The notes under the pieces were generated by a model. It was given only the letters and a program-made list of their open reading frames with translations. It did no database searches and was not told where the DNA came from. From Parasponia andersonii (Eukaryota > Streptophyta > Magnoliopsida > Rosales > Cannabaceae), in the NCBI GenBank assembly GCA_002914805.1, contig JXTB01000143.1, positions 300,843 to 364,842 on the forward strand: 64,000 nt of DNA. Reading direction: 5' to 3'. Below are positions 12,830 through 25,049 of the stretch, piece by piece. The number at the start of each line of letters is the position of its first letter. Position 1 is the first letter of the stretch. The position numbers and the translations under genes are program-made.

Positions 12830-13081
12830 ATGGCTAATATGTGGGTCAGATGAGCCGACCCTCGTCGAGCTAACCAAAAAAGAAACAAGCCAACATGTGA
12901 GTCGAGCTGGCTAGCCCTCAGCGGCCTGCTTTTGTGCGGGCTTAGGCTTGGCCCGCCTGGGCCATAGGGCCAGGCTAAGCCACTTCTCACTCCTATAGGC
13001 TAGCCTGACTCTATCCGGTCTGATCTGTCAAGTCAAAATACCCGTTATGGAAAGGCCGAAATGACGATTTTGATAGCTCTA
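12830..13081. mobile_element. GC-rich 3' terminal segment of a hAT element
   Basis: After the dead transposase, a GC-rich block rich in GGCC/GCCC stretches ends with GACGATTTTGATAGCTCTA at about 13063-13081. Many plant hAT elements end in the reverse complement of TAGAGCTRTCAAAA, so this is the likely right terminus of the same element. No matching left terminus was found upstream of 11690, so the element is probably truncated. Confidence 0.5.
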
Positions 13082-13873
13082 TCCAGTAGTAATGCTTGGG
13101 AGAGATGTCACTACGGCAACTTACTTCCACCTTAAAAGAAAAAAACAAGTGACAAGCTGACCATTATTATAGCTCATAACAAATAAGCAGATATAAATTT
13201 GGCGCTATGGGTACCACCACTACATAATATGTAAAAGTTCAAGCTTAAATCGTGAAAGACTATTAATTATAACAGTTTAATAACTACATTTGAGTATTTG
13301 TATTTTCCTATAAAACTACTCAAAATTTCTTCCAATAATCAAATAAATAATTATTTAATATCAAAATCATTTCATGATAAAACTATAATAATATGTGTCA
13401 TATTTGTTGAGAGTTTTTAATTCGTGACCGTCATTAAAAAGAGAGAAAAAAAAAAAGAAGAAACCAATGCCCAGTGCTAGCATCAATTACAACTCACACA
13501 TCTAGATCACAGTAGAACTCACGTGGGCTCATAGTAATGGGTAATCCATATCCGTGATTTATTCCTTGAAAAAAATAGAAGACAAAAGCATAAATTGCTA
13601 AAAATGAAAAGAAAAAAAAGAGACCAAGAGAATTATATGAAATATAAAAGAAAAGCAAATTGATACTAAAAAACACTAAACAATCAATCATTGGATATTC
13701 ACTTTTTTTATATACCAAAAAAAAGTTTTTGAAAAATTATGAATTTTTTATTTGAAGTTTCTCATGGTCAAGTTAACACATTATTTCTTAAAGAAAAAAA
13801 TATGAAAAATCAAATATACACTATCTCAAGAGTGGAATTCGTATAGATAGGTCGGGTTCATGTAGAGTTGAAA

Positions 13874-13916
<43 letters not shown>

Positions 13917-15121
13917 CGTTCAACCCGAACCTAACCTATGACCAGTTATGTCAAAAAATCATCAGTACTAACCCGACTTACATATAAATGAGTTACCCCG
14001 AACCTGACCCACTCGACCCGTTTAGATAAATAACAATCAACTCTCAACCCATTTTTCACTCATTAACTTGCTTTTTTAACACACATATTCATTTATGACC
14101 CATATTTTTTATTATTGTTTTCTTGTTTTTAGGGATTATTTTAGCCTTATTTTAAAGTGAATAAATTATGCGAGGAAAATTTTATATATATTAAAATATT
14201 TACTCTTTATTTATAATATACAATAAAAACTAATATTATTTTGTCTTTATATTTTTTATTAGTTTTAAAATTAAGAATATTATTTATTATTTAATTCTTT
14301 ATATATTTATTGGTAAGTCAAACAACTCAATTTCGTATCAAATAAGTTGATCCGATCATCTAACATATTTCTTAACTTGCATCAATTAAATCAATCTAAT
14401 TTCGACCTGCACCCTTTTTCATCGATCTTAGTCTGCAAAAAATTATATCATATTCATGTCGGGTTGTCATATCATAACCAAAATTGCCATCTATACTCTA
14501 CCTAAACACTAGGGGCATATTTAGTTCACCATATTAAGTACTCTCTAATATCAACATAATATTATGTTGATGATGATACTATATTTTATCCACGATAATT
14601 AAATATAATATAGGAATTGGTGTATTAGTTTATACATAAAAATATATTAGATCATTTAATGTTCTTGTCTCTCTTAATTTTCATTATCTTCTACATTTTA
14701 TGTTTTCATTATCTCATCATTTTTTTTTCTTATCATTTTATAGTTTCATTTTCTCTCATGTCTTTTCTTTTCTCATTTTATTGTTTTATTTTCTCTCGTC
14801 ATTTTATTTTATACCTGATTCTCTCACATTCTTTTATTAGTTTCTCTCTACTCCTTAGGTTTCAAACTTAATACAATTAATTTATACACTCTTATAAAAA
14901 CTACCAAGTAGTGATTTTCTTTTAATTTTTTCATTAGAATAAGTTATGCCACTTATGTGAAAGTTATGTACCATATATCTAGTTCTATGGTACCACCTAA
15001 TTCCAGATCTGTGTGAGTTTTGTTGTTGTTTTTTTAAATATTTTTTGTTGGTATTTTGGGATTTTCTTTTAGATCTTAAGTTTTGAGAGTCAAATCTATA
15101 AGATTTACCATGTCATAAGTC

Positions 15122-15285
15122 TAATATGGCATCTATTGATGAACGCTAGAGGTTTGTTGTGGCATTTACTAATAGATACTAAGGGTATGCGATGGCGTCT
15201 ACTGATTGATGCAAAAAAGATCTATTATGCTGCTTACTAGTAGACGTCAGGGGATTACTATGGCGTTTACTGATGGATATTTTCA
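15122..15285. repeat. degenerate minisatellite with palindromic core
   Basis: Five diverged units of about 36 bases follow the pattern TGGCGTCTACTGATAGACGC. The units start near 15124, 15161, 15192, 15229 and 15260. One unit (about 15229-15255) contains CTTACTAGTAGACGTC, close to a perfect palindrome. The surroundings are AT-rich. Confidence 0.55.
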
Positions 15286-16056
15286 ATGAATGAATGATAG
15301 CTCTAAAGACTGCCTTGAAGCTTGCTATCTCTAGATGTGATGGAATTTATTTTGTCCGCTTTTTGCTAGATTAACTCGCACACCTTAATGGACTTAATCT
15401 CACACTTGTCAGTTGTGGGTTTGGGTGTTGTTGGTTTAAGTTCTGACCAATATTTTAAATTTGATAAAGTAAATATCTATTTTTTAAATTTTATACCTAA
15501 ATGTCCAAGTATATATATTTATACACTTTGTAGATAGATAAATCTATCAATTTCAGTTAATGTACGAAGTATATAATTAATTATGATTGGTATATAATAT
15601 TTTACACTTGGTATATAAACATATATATCGAATATTTTGCTATAATATTTGAAAAATGAACATCTACTTAGATTGAGCCCAAAATTCGGCCATTTTCCTA
15701 CAAGACCCTTAATATAATACCTTGAGGAATTTCATCATTATGTATTAAACGTAATACAATTTACACATACTTTATAAACAATGTATTACAATGTGTTAAT
15801 ATATTATAATGCAATCCAATTAAATATATTTTTTTATAAAATATTGAGAGCTAGTATAATAGGTATTTTTTTTATTCACTATCGGTAGGTGCATCAATTT
15901 TAACCGTTAAATTTCAATCAAACGGTTATAATTAATTATATTAGAACAAGTTTCAATATGTATTAAATGATATCATTTATATTTGTAATCGTTAGATTAA
16001 AAACTAACTTCAAAAAATGTATAATGTATTTAAAAAAAAACCTATTATACTAGTTC

Positions 16057-16099
<43 letters not shown>

Positions 16100-16134
16100 T
16101 ACGATATAACGTATCAAAGCAGGCCTAAAAACCT

Positions 16135-16384
16135 CATTCAAATAAATAAAATCTAAAATGTTATCACAAGACAAAATAACTATGTTTAGCTATTTAAATA
16201 AGTTAAAATGTTATCATAAGACAAAATAAACTCTAATAACTCTTACTATGTTTAGCTATCATTCAAATAAATAAAATCTAAAATGTTATCACAAGACAAA
16301 ATAACTATGTTTAGCTATTTAAATAAGCTAAAATGTTATCATAAGACAAAATAAACTCTAATAACTCTTACTATGTTTAGCTAT
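16135..16384. repeat. 125-bp tandem duplication
   Basis: Positions 16135-16259 and 16260-16384 are two adjacent copies of a 125-base unit; the only difference I see is AAGTTAAAA against AAGCTAAAA. Each unit itself contains two related halves, both with AAAATGTTATCAYAAGACAA and CTATGTTTAGCTAT, so an older duplication preceded the recent one. Confidence 0.9.
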
Positions 16385-16488
16385 TTAAATAAGCAATATT
16401 TTATCTTATTTGGCCAACTTATTGAGTTTATATTTGTATTTTAGTGTTTTATTTAACGAAATCTAAATGTGATTTATGAATTTTATTT

Positions 16489-17054
16489 GGGCTAATGGCA
16501 CAAAATAGTTCATGGATTATCACACTTGTGACAATTTGATCCTTAAAGTTTCAATTATAGTAATCAAGTTCTTAAACTTTATGATTTGTAATAATTTAGT
16601 TTTAAAACTGTTTAAATTGTAATTTATTATTAAATTTCTGACAAAAACACGGATGAAAAGTACGTTGTAACATCTACAAATATATTAAAAAGAAAATAAA
16701 TAAATTAAAAATATTGGAGAGAAGAAAAGATATATATATTTTGTATTTTTTAGTGTTCTCGTAGTAGTAAAGTTATAGAAAATTTTTCTATGATTATTTA
16801 TTTTTATGTTTAAAATTTTTAAATTACTTTTTAAATATAATTTTAGAGGCTAAAATGTGCTCTTAACACGTATTTTTGTAAAACAATTTAACAATAAATT
16901 ATAATTTATAAAACAATTTAAAGATTAAATTAATATAAATAAAAAATTAAGAAACTTAATTGTTATTATTAGGAACAAAAAAAATTCAGAGGCCTGATTA
17001 AAACTTTCGGACCAAATTATACCTCGTGACCATTTGTGCCATATTAATTAACCC
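16489..17054. mobile_element. Mutator-like MITE with 9-bp target duplication
   Basis: The 566-bp segment begins GGGCTAATGGCACAAA and ends with the inverted counterpart (GGGTTAATTAATATGGCACAAA when read from the right). The terminal similarity extends for about 60 bases, including matching AATTTGRTCC and AAAGTTT blocks. Identical 9-base flanks, ATTTTATTT, lie at 16480-16488 and 17055-17063. Nine-base target duplications are the hallmark of Mutator-like elements. It has no coding capacity. Confidence 0.8.
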
Positions 17055-17211
17055 ATTTTATTTTCCTAAATAATTTTCCAATGTCCATTCTTATAGGCTA
17101 TACGGCCTATATCTGCAGGCAGGCAATACCTTTATCCCGCGAAGCTCGCTCGGTCGCTCGCTCTTTCAGACTTCATATGACAACAATCCACCAACTGGCT
17201 TCGCCGAGACG

Positions 17212-20200
17212 ATGCCCACCTCAGCTTCCGCCTCAGACTCCTCCGTCGCCGTGAGCGCCACGCTCCGCCAATCGGACCTCCTTCCCCGGCTCGCCTCCTC
17301 GGACGGCGTGGTACAGGTCAAGGCTCTCAGGGAGCTCAAGAACCGCATCATCGGGAACCGGACTAAGAAGCTCTCCTTCATCAAGCTCGGCTTAGTCCCA
17401 GCCGTCGCCGATATCCTCGCCTCCAAAGCCGATGCCGGAGACGGTCGCTACTCAGATCTTCTTATCCAGTCCGCCGCCGTCGTTGGTAGCTTTGCATGCG
17501 GCTTCGACGCCGGAGTTCAAGCTGTCCTCGATGCCGGAGTGTTCCCTAGCCTCGTCAGGCTCCTATCTCATCTCGATGAGAAGGTAATTCTTTTCGATCC
17601 AAATTGTGTTTGGTTGCTAAGAATTTGACGGAAAATGTATGGGAATTTAATTTAGCGATTGGGTAGAGTGCTTAATTTCTTTGGATTGGATTCGATTACT
17701 CTTTTGGATATGTTAAGCCGAAAATTTGAAGCATTTTATTTCGATGAGCAGTTCTTGTCTAGTTCGATTTCATGGTTTGATTAGTTGAAGAACTTGTTTA
17801 GGTTGCTATTGTTGTAAATCGCCGGAGATAATAAATTTATAGAAAGAGTATGATGTGATTTTGATGGCCAATTTGAAGAGAGCCGAGTTTTTAGGTTATA
17901 GCTTTTCTACTGTATATAATAGGTGTTAAAGGCTCAGGTATGTGAAATTTGTGCTGCAGGTTGTGGATGCCGGTGCTCGTTCTTTGCGAATGATTTATCA
18001 ATCGAAACTTGCTCCAAAGTATGATTTTCTTCAACAGAAGAACATGGAGTTTCTTCTTTCGTTATTGAATAGCGAGAACGAAAATGTGACTGGACTTGGT
18101 GCAAGCATTATAATGCATTCTTGTGAGACAGTTGCAGAACAGAAGGCATTGTGTCAAGCAGGGGTTTTGAAGAAACTTATTAGCCTTCTTAAGGGTTCTC
18201 TAAGTCAGAGGGATGCTAGTTTAGAGTCTTTAGCTACAATCATCAAAAACAATGTTGAAGCTGTTTCCGAGTTTGTGGGATCTGATAGTGGAAGAGCTTT
18301 GAGATCTGTGATTGAGTTAACAAAGGATAGGTATCCTCGGACAAGATTACTGGCCTCTGTGTGTTTGATTGTTATAAGGAACACTTGTCCTTGCTACCTG
18401 CAAGATATAGGAATCAAAACCAAGTTGGTGTACCTTCTACTTGAGCTTCATGATGATCCTGGACAAGTTGGAGATGAAGCTTCCTTTGCCTTTTCTACTT
18501 TAATAGCTGGAAGTGAAGATCTACAGAAACTAGCATTTGAGGCTAATGCCATTGATAAACTGTACAACCACTTGCAGAAAGGTGCACTACATCCCAAACG
18601 TGTTGAAGGCATATTGTTGGCGATGGCTGAGTTATGCTCAAAGTTGGATAGCTGCAGATTTAAGTTCATCTCATTGAAGGTCTGTCTTTTACTAGAAGAT
18701 ATTAATCCCTTTTGTTAATTTAATTTTTGATGCTTGTTCTTCCCAAAAATAGGTTAATCACCTCTTCCAGCAATATCATTTACGACAGCCTGGATTGTAT
18801 TTCTCTTCTTCAGTTCTTTAGCTGCTTGGCTGAATTTGATTATATCAACTATGTGTATGTGTATGACTTTTCAGACCAATTTTAAACTTCTAATATGTTT
18901 TCATAAACACAGGCATTGGACTTGGTAATAAATGGGTTAACTCAAGATAGTGCCGGTGTACGTGCTGCAGCTTGCATTTGCTTAAAAAGTGTCTCTCGAT
19001 CAATCAAGGTGTGGAATATGAATACTGGGTTTTTATTTCACAGTTGTCTTCTAGAACTTGCTTTGGCTAATATGCTAAGAAATTATTGTGCAGAGTTTGT
19101 GTGCAGGAGATTTCATGAATGAGATGATTGTAATTCCTTTGGTTCAGCTTTTAGATGATTCCTGTACTTCTGTCCAGGTACGGGCTTACTAGTCACTGAT
19201 TATCATGTTTTCTCTATGATTATTGGTCCTGTTTTCTCTTTCAATTTACCTTTCTTGCATGGGATAGCTATAACGTTTAAGTTTTCCATGCACCCCTATT
19301 TAGTTAGACATCCTTTTCTGGTTCGTGTGGGGACAGGCATCACCTATGAAAATGGTTTTTGGCACCATTGGAATTTATATCTGATGTAAAATTCCCTAAT
19401 TCGTATCATGTTTTGTAGTCAGTTAATCTAGATGCACAGGGGAAAGGTTGGGTTTGACACTTTCAGTTTTCATGTTATCTGTGAGAGTATGGCCCATCGA
19501 GTAAATTTCTTTTCCTGTAAAGTCTAATAGATATGAAAACCAAATCTATGTGGTAGGTTCTTCTTTCTCCCAAAGGCTATTTATTATGATTACTATGCAA
19601 TGGTGTTGAAGTTAATTATATCCATTTAGAATTTAGTTGATACAGATAAATTGAACTTCACTTAGTAGTTTCCTTTTAAAATTTAAAGTCCTTTTTTTTT
19701 NTAGTCCTTGATTTTACCAAACGTAGGTCCATATTCATACGATGTGGAGGTGCGACACAACTTGTTCAGTTATCAAAATCAATGGATTCAGATTTGAGAT
19801 TAAATGCTTTATGGGCTTTGAGGAACTTGATGTTCCTTGCGGACAGCGCATCTAAGGAAAGCATATTTGGGGAGCTCGAAGCATCCTCATTAGCAAGCCT
19901 TGTTTCTGGTAATAAATCTTTTTTTCAAAATGACAGTTAAAGATCTTTCTTGAGTATGTTTCTTACTATGGTGAATGTACTTTCAAACATTAAGCTTTAG
20001 TTGATTGTGTTTGCCTGCAGATTCTGAGCCTTTAGTCCAGGAGCAAGCTCTTGCGCTTGTCCGCAATCTTGTTGATGGATGTGTGAACTGTATCGAGTTT
20101 GTATTTGCTGAAAATGGCATTATATTAGATGCTGTTGGAAGGCATTTGCAGAGTATCCCTAAAGTTGAAATTGGAATACAGGTGAGGATGCTTTTATAGT

Positions 20201-20776
20201 TGGGCCATTTGGAGTTGCTAATTGTTACCTAGGACTAGGGTGATAGTGTGCTACAATTGATAAAAGTTTGTCGGTGTGAATGCAAATGGAATTGGTCTTT
20301 CTTTTTTTGGTTGTTATGCTTTATAAAAAGCTTTCTAAAACCTTATTTATATAGGGAATGTATTTGCTCTGCAATGTCGCAAGTGGGAATGAATTTCACA
20401 AGGAAGCCGTAATGCACCAACTTGTTCCACAAGCAGAGAATGGGACCCAATCTTTTATGATCAAGTTTCTGCAGAGCAGTGACAGCCAGTTACGCACAGC
20501 TGCTGTCTGGACCATAATAAACCTCACTTTTCCATCAGTTCCTGGTGCATTTGGCCGGTTAGTAAAACTACGTAATACTGGCATCATTTCTCAAGTAAAG
20601 AGCATGGTGAATGATCCTTGCCTAGAAGTGAAGGTTGGTTTATCTTTTATTAGACTCTGGATTTTTCAGTTTTGGTTTTAGATGTTTGGTAAATCATATT
20701 TTACTTCCATGCTCTGCAGCTTCGCATAAGAACAGCACTAGCACAATTTATGACTTCCGATGATGGTTCAATATGA
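17212..20776 (+). CDS. ARMC8/GID5-like armadillo-repeat protein, one exon incomplete at an N
   Basis: Coding exons read at 17212-17583, 17960-18679, 18913-19008, 19094-19177, about 19702-19908, 20021-20181, 20355-20633 and 20720-20776, about 660 residues in all. The product is a run of armadillo helices (for example VQVKALRELKNRIIGNRTKK, PSLVRLLSHLDEK, LQSSDSQLRTAAVWTIINLT) and fits plant homologues of ARMC8. That protein is the scaffold subunit of the GID/CTLH ubiquitin ligase; function here is by homology. Splice borders keep frame except before the fifth exon. There the frame reads IVLDFTKRRSIFIRCGG immediately right of the N at 19701, while a T-run stands on its left, so the acceptor and roughly nine codons are missing. 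The expected residues are not found elsewhere in the intron. This looks like an assembly gap, not a dead gene. The GC-rich first exon sits in AT-rich surroundings, as in many plant genes. Confidence 0.85.
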
Positions 20777-23348
20777 TGCATATTTCCCACCTTTGGGGGC
20801 CCTGACGAAGAAAAACAACCACTGTTGCAGTTTGGTGTATGCTCTTGATCTTTTTGAATGGTTCAATATGATTGCAAGTGCACGGTATGCTTCAGTCAAA
20901 GTTAATATGACATCTTTATGGTCATAAGGGCATTGATTAAGTTATCTCTAGGACTGCCATAATGAAAAATTCTTTTTGTATATTGTCTGAAAAGATTATG
21001 AATTTATTTGTGATTCATGTATGCCCTAGCAATTAGATTTATCATATAGTAACGGCTAGGTTAAGTTTTGTCTTCGACCAAAGGACAAAGAGTGTATACG
21101 GAAGCTTTTAATTTAAAGCTGAAAGCTGAATGTCAATTTACTATCAGAAACTATGGGATTGTATTTAAAGTTCTATATTTTCAACCAGATTATGGCAGTG
21201 ATTTGCTTCTGGATTTGCATTTAGGGTAGGTGCCTTTGGAAGCTAATATCCTCAAACTAGCATAAAAATGGCAATTTGTAGTTCTAATAGCAGGTTGCCA
21301 CATCCATCAGTATGTCTTCTTTTTGCAGGTTAACTGGTTGGTTTCCTCTTTCTTCAATCAATGCAGCCTGGTACTTATAACCAGGTTAACTTGAATTTCC
21401 TGACTTTAAAATCCTTTTCTAAAATGTCATTTTCCTCTGTTTCTTTTTTCTCCTTAGCTTATTATGTATTATATTACAATGGTAGCTTTATAAATTTCGT
21501 AGTATATCTGGCTCACGCTTGTTGTTTGTAATATATTGCGTCATTTCCATCAATTTATTAACATGTTTTTTTTTTCAGTTGCAAATCTAGTGTTGCTAAA
21601 CTAATTGATTGATGATACCATTTTACTTGACTATTTGTTGACTTATTTTCACCTCGATGACTCTGTGATAGCTGGGTACCGAGCAAGGATGCTTTAATGC
21701 TATTATGGCTGAAGCAGGGTCACTTGAGTCCCAGAAGACTTCTGCAGTAAGGAAAAAACAATCATAGGGTCCTTTAGTGAAAAGCGTCCGAGTCTCTGAC
21801 TATCTTTTTATTTTTATTTTTTGCTGGAAGAAACATCGATATATCTACTGCATTGTTTCACGGACAAAAGAGATTCTTAAACTAACACTTGACATGAGAA
21901 CAGTGTTGTATCCGTCGGATGTTATACATAAGAAATTGATGCGTCACTCGTACTCAGTCTATTTGCTACGAATTATGTTCGTCGAGATCACACCATTCCG
22001 ACGGATGTATGTGGATGAACTTGGCATGATCAGTTACGCGCATCAATTTTGAATGTATGAAATTTAAACACAACTATGGCTATAATTGAGAGGTTCGTAT
22101 AGCTCAATCTATCCGCCTCCACTCTCAAAAAAGTTCTCTATAAATCTCATGTCTTTTGGCACAATTTCCATATTGATTAGCAAAATCAAATATCCAATAG
22201 CTTGAAGGAAATACCAATTTTGGCTCAAAGCTTAGTATAACGGTTATGGATGAATGGTGGAAAGAAAAGTCATCGAGGAAAACACAAAACACGAGACTGT
22301 TCGGCTGGCCTCTTTACCCTTACGCTACAGAAAGTCATTATTGCGAATGTCTTAATGCGCGAATCGTGATAGATTTTGATTTCTTTCTGGTCAATGACTG
22401 ACTTGAAACTTTGCTTTTAAGATTGTCATCATGCGAGATCATAATTATGCGTTTTAAGAAACTAAAAAGGCTACAATTTTGATAAATGGCAATAGTGTCA
22501 CGAGAGACAATAACACACGACTTGGTGCTACTTGGAGCTGCACGATTAGCTGAATTTATTTGATAAAAAATTAATTTCAAATTGATAGAATAATTTTTTA
22601 ATAAATTCTATTAACTAATTATTTTTTAAAAAATAATTTTTTATGAATTTTTTGTAGATAAAATAAAAAACATAAATATAATGAATTATTTTTTAACTTA
22701 ATTAAAAATATCGAGTAAACTAACACTATTTTTATACGTTTTGACTCATTAATCTGCACGTCATTTTTATTGAACGGATAATACGTAAATTAACCTCTTA
22801 ATAATATGATTTAATTATAAAATTTAATTATTTGACGAAGTGGATTAGCTAAAGTTGTAAAAGGACCCACTATCTAGAATCTTGGTTCTAGGTTCGAATT
22901 ACACCAGGAGTAAGTGTGAAAACCTATTAACCCTAATCGGGTAGGGTGAGGATTAATTATAGGTATTTTTCTTAAATTTGTAACAAGTGGAAGTCATTAG
23001 TTAAACTCTACATTTTCAAAAAAAAAAAACATGATTTAATTAAATTAAACAAACACAAATTATCGATCTATGATATTTTAAGATGAGAAGAGTGGGCAAA
23101 CTCGTGTGATGTAATTGGAATATCCAGCTTTAGATCCTCTCGAGTAAATATAAAATGATTGATTGTAACTTATATACAAGTTGCATAGCACAGTACTGCG
23201 AACAATTTTATTGGTTATGTAGAAAATAATACAAATCATAGACAGTGTAGAGGGCCAAACTCGATTATATTTTAGCAAAAATTACCTAAGGCTAGGGAAC
23301 AACAGAAGAAACAAAGAAATTTAAACTATATGTTGAAGTCGCAGCTTG
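20777..23348. other. spacer between ARMC8-like and RbcX2 genes
   Basis: The likely 3' UTR of the armadillo gene comes first. At 21672-21746 a 75-base open segment lies between AG and GTAAGG splice-like borders and could be an alternative exon (see findings). A SINE lies at 22818-23030. The rest is AT-rich with no supported gene; the 91-codon frame at 21777-22052 has no recognisable features. Confidence 0.5.
22818..23030 (+). mobile_element. tRNA-derived SINE with target-site duplication
   Basis: A 213-bp insert carries a box-A-like stretch (GGATTAGCTAAAGTTG, about 22841) and a box B (GGTTCGAATT, about 22892), and ends in a poly(A) run (about 23018-23029). The same 12 bases, ATGATTTAATTA, flank it at 22806-22817 and 23031-23042, as expected for LINE-driven retroposition. 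The exact 5' end is uncertain because the flank is AT-rich. Confidence 0.65.
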
Positions 23349-25049
23349 TTATCCAATCTTTTCCGTGTTCGTGTCATCTGATGGCCAAATCACAGTCTCT
23401 ATTAGCCGTTCACGCATCAACTCCAAGTTTTCATCAGAGATCTCTTTGTATATTTCAGCATGATTGCATTTCTACATAACAAATAATAGCAAAAGAAATA
23501 AGACAAATATGATTTTAACCTCTAGGATTTTCTAGTCATTCTTCACATGTTTAAATGAATAACCTGTAAAAGAGTTCAAGATCTACTATTACCTTCACCC
23601 ATTTGCCATAGAGATGAAGCCGTGTGACCATCACTCTTTCAGCAAGCTCGTGCTTCTCCTGGGAATTACAGTAGAAACGTATACCAGTTTAAAACTAGAT
23701 CACTAGTAAAAGCACCGCTTTTACATCCTTCAACTCTTAGGTTCCATGTAAGCTTGATCTAAAGCACAAGAACGTATACTTCCCCTTCTCTACATTTTCT
23801 AAGCTACTAAACCATTGAAGACTTTGAAAGTTACCTTGCCAAGGGTGCGAATGAATCTCTTCCCGTCTCCAGGCTTGTTTGATGCGACAAAACTGTTCAA
23901 AATGAAAAATGAAGATGTTGAGGAATTTTATATCAAACAGTAGTCCAATAAAGTTGCAGACAAATTCTTCTCGCATACTGGTATACAAATTATAAATGGT
24001 GAAGAAGTTTGTGCTGGACAGAAAAAACTCGAGCCCTTGGGTGATCCACAAACTACTCATAGTCAGAGGGCTGAATAGTTGTGTCAATCGACTTTCGATG
24101 GCATAATCCAAAACCATATTTGACATTGACATTACTCTAAAACGCATCACAGTAAGAATGAAACTGAAACCAGTTTACAGAATATCAAACTTACTCGTAA
24201 AACCACCGATATTGCGTCGGATTCATCTCATACAGCTGGTTAAGAACTGTCCTCACAGCCTTGTACGTGAAATAGTTTAGTATTTGCTGCCGATAAATAA
24301 GTTATTGTCAGCATGCAATATTTTGACGTGGTACATAAATTCATGCAATCTGTAACAACTCCTAGCAAGACATTATTTATGAGTAATCCACGCAAATGCC
24401 ATCATTGCAATTTATTATAACCAGTTGTAACAAAATCCTAGTTTATGGATAAAATAAATAACTTTGTTTAATGGCTTGAAACATGCAAACCTTTTTGTCA
24501 TCTATAGCCACCTAATATAATATATTAACCTCAAAGGTTGGGCAAAGAGAAGTTAATAGTGATCCCTTCTCATTGCAAATAGCAACAAGCTGTCTCACCC
24601 TGCCATTGGTCTCTACAAAATTAAGAATGGTAAACAAAACCCATAAACAAGATAGTGCCAACAAAATGAATTATTATACGATCTTCCATTTATGGCTCAT
24701 TCAAAATCAGGACTGAATTTCTCACCACTTTAACGTCCTCAAAACTTTCTTCGTACTGCCCCGCCAATTCATTGACGACCCTGAGCCTCCTATTCTTCTT
24801 CTGTTTCCTCGAACTCCGACTAACAATACCCGGAAGCGCTTTCATCACTGAGAGCCGCCTGTCATGCCCAGAATCAATGAACGAACTGCTCAACTCCAAG
24901 GACCCAACAGGCTTCACAGTATGCTTCCTAGCCAAATCTCCAACACTTTTAAAACTCAAATTAGTGGAAGGCAGAGCATCCACACATAAGCAAGGACAAG
25001 TATGGGAGTCCACCACCGACGAACCCACCACAGATAAAGCCCCCACCAT
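23349..25049 (-). CDS. RBCX2: chloroplast RbcX2-type Rubisco assembly chaperone
   Basis: Five coding exons on the minus strand join in frame to 220 residues: 25049-24726, 24286-24195, 23892-23835, 23658-23593 and 23471-23349. The first exon encodes a Ser-rich transit-like region starting MVGALSVVGSSVVDS. The helical RbcX domain follows (about residues 98-205), with QILNYFTYKAVRTVLNQ, YRWFYDFVASNKPGDGKRF, EKHELAERVMVTRLHLYGKW and ENLELMRERLIETVIWPSDD. RbcX dimers bind the C-terminal tail of the Rubisco large subunit and help assemble RbcL8 in the stroma. Two eukaryotic types exist; the N-terminus resembles the RbcX2 (type II) form, which usually has about 200 residues. All four introns are GT-AG. 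Confidence 0.92.

Larger units (their letters stand above)
13082..16488. other. AT-rich repeat-laden spacer
   Basis: No gene is supported. Contents noted: a (TA)n tract at about 13877-13913, flanked by stretches of ACCCGA/CCCGAACC type (13840-14040) resembling non-autonomous hAT relics; a degenerate short tandem array with palindromic cores at about 15122-15285; a second (TA)n tract at about 16060-16096; and a 125-bp tandem duplication at 16135-16384. Confidence 0.5.

Noticed and set aside
13840..14510. Complete non-autonomous hAT element
   Set aside because: CCCGAACC-type stretches and a weak terminal similarity are visible, but no convincing inverted ends or 8-bp duplication could be fixed.
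22840..22905. tRNA gene
   Set aside because: Box-like motifs lie within a poly(A)-tailed insert with target duplications, and no cloverleaf is seen.
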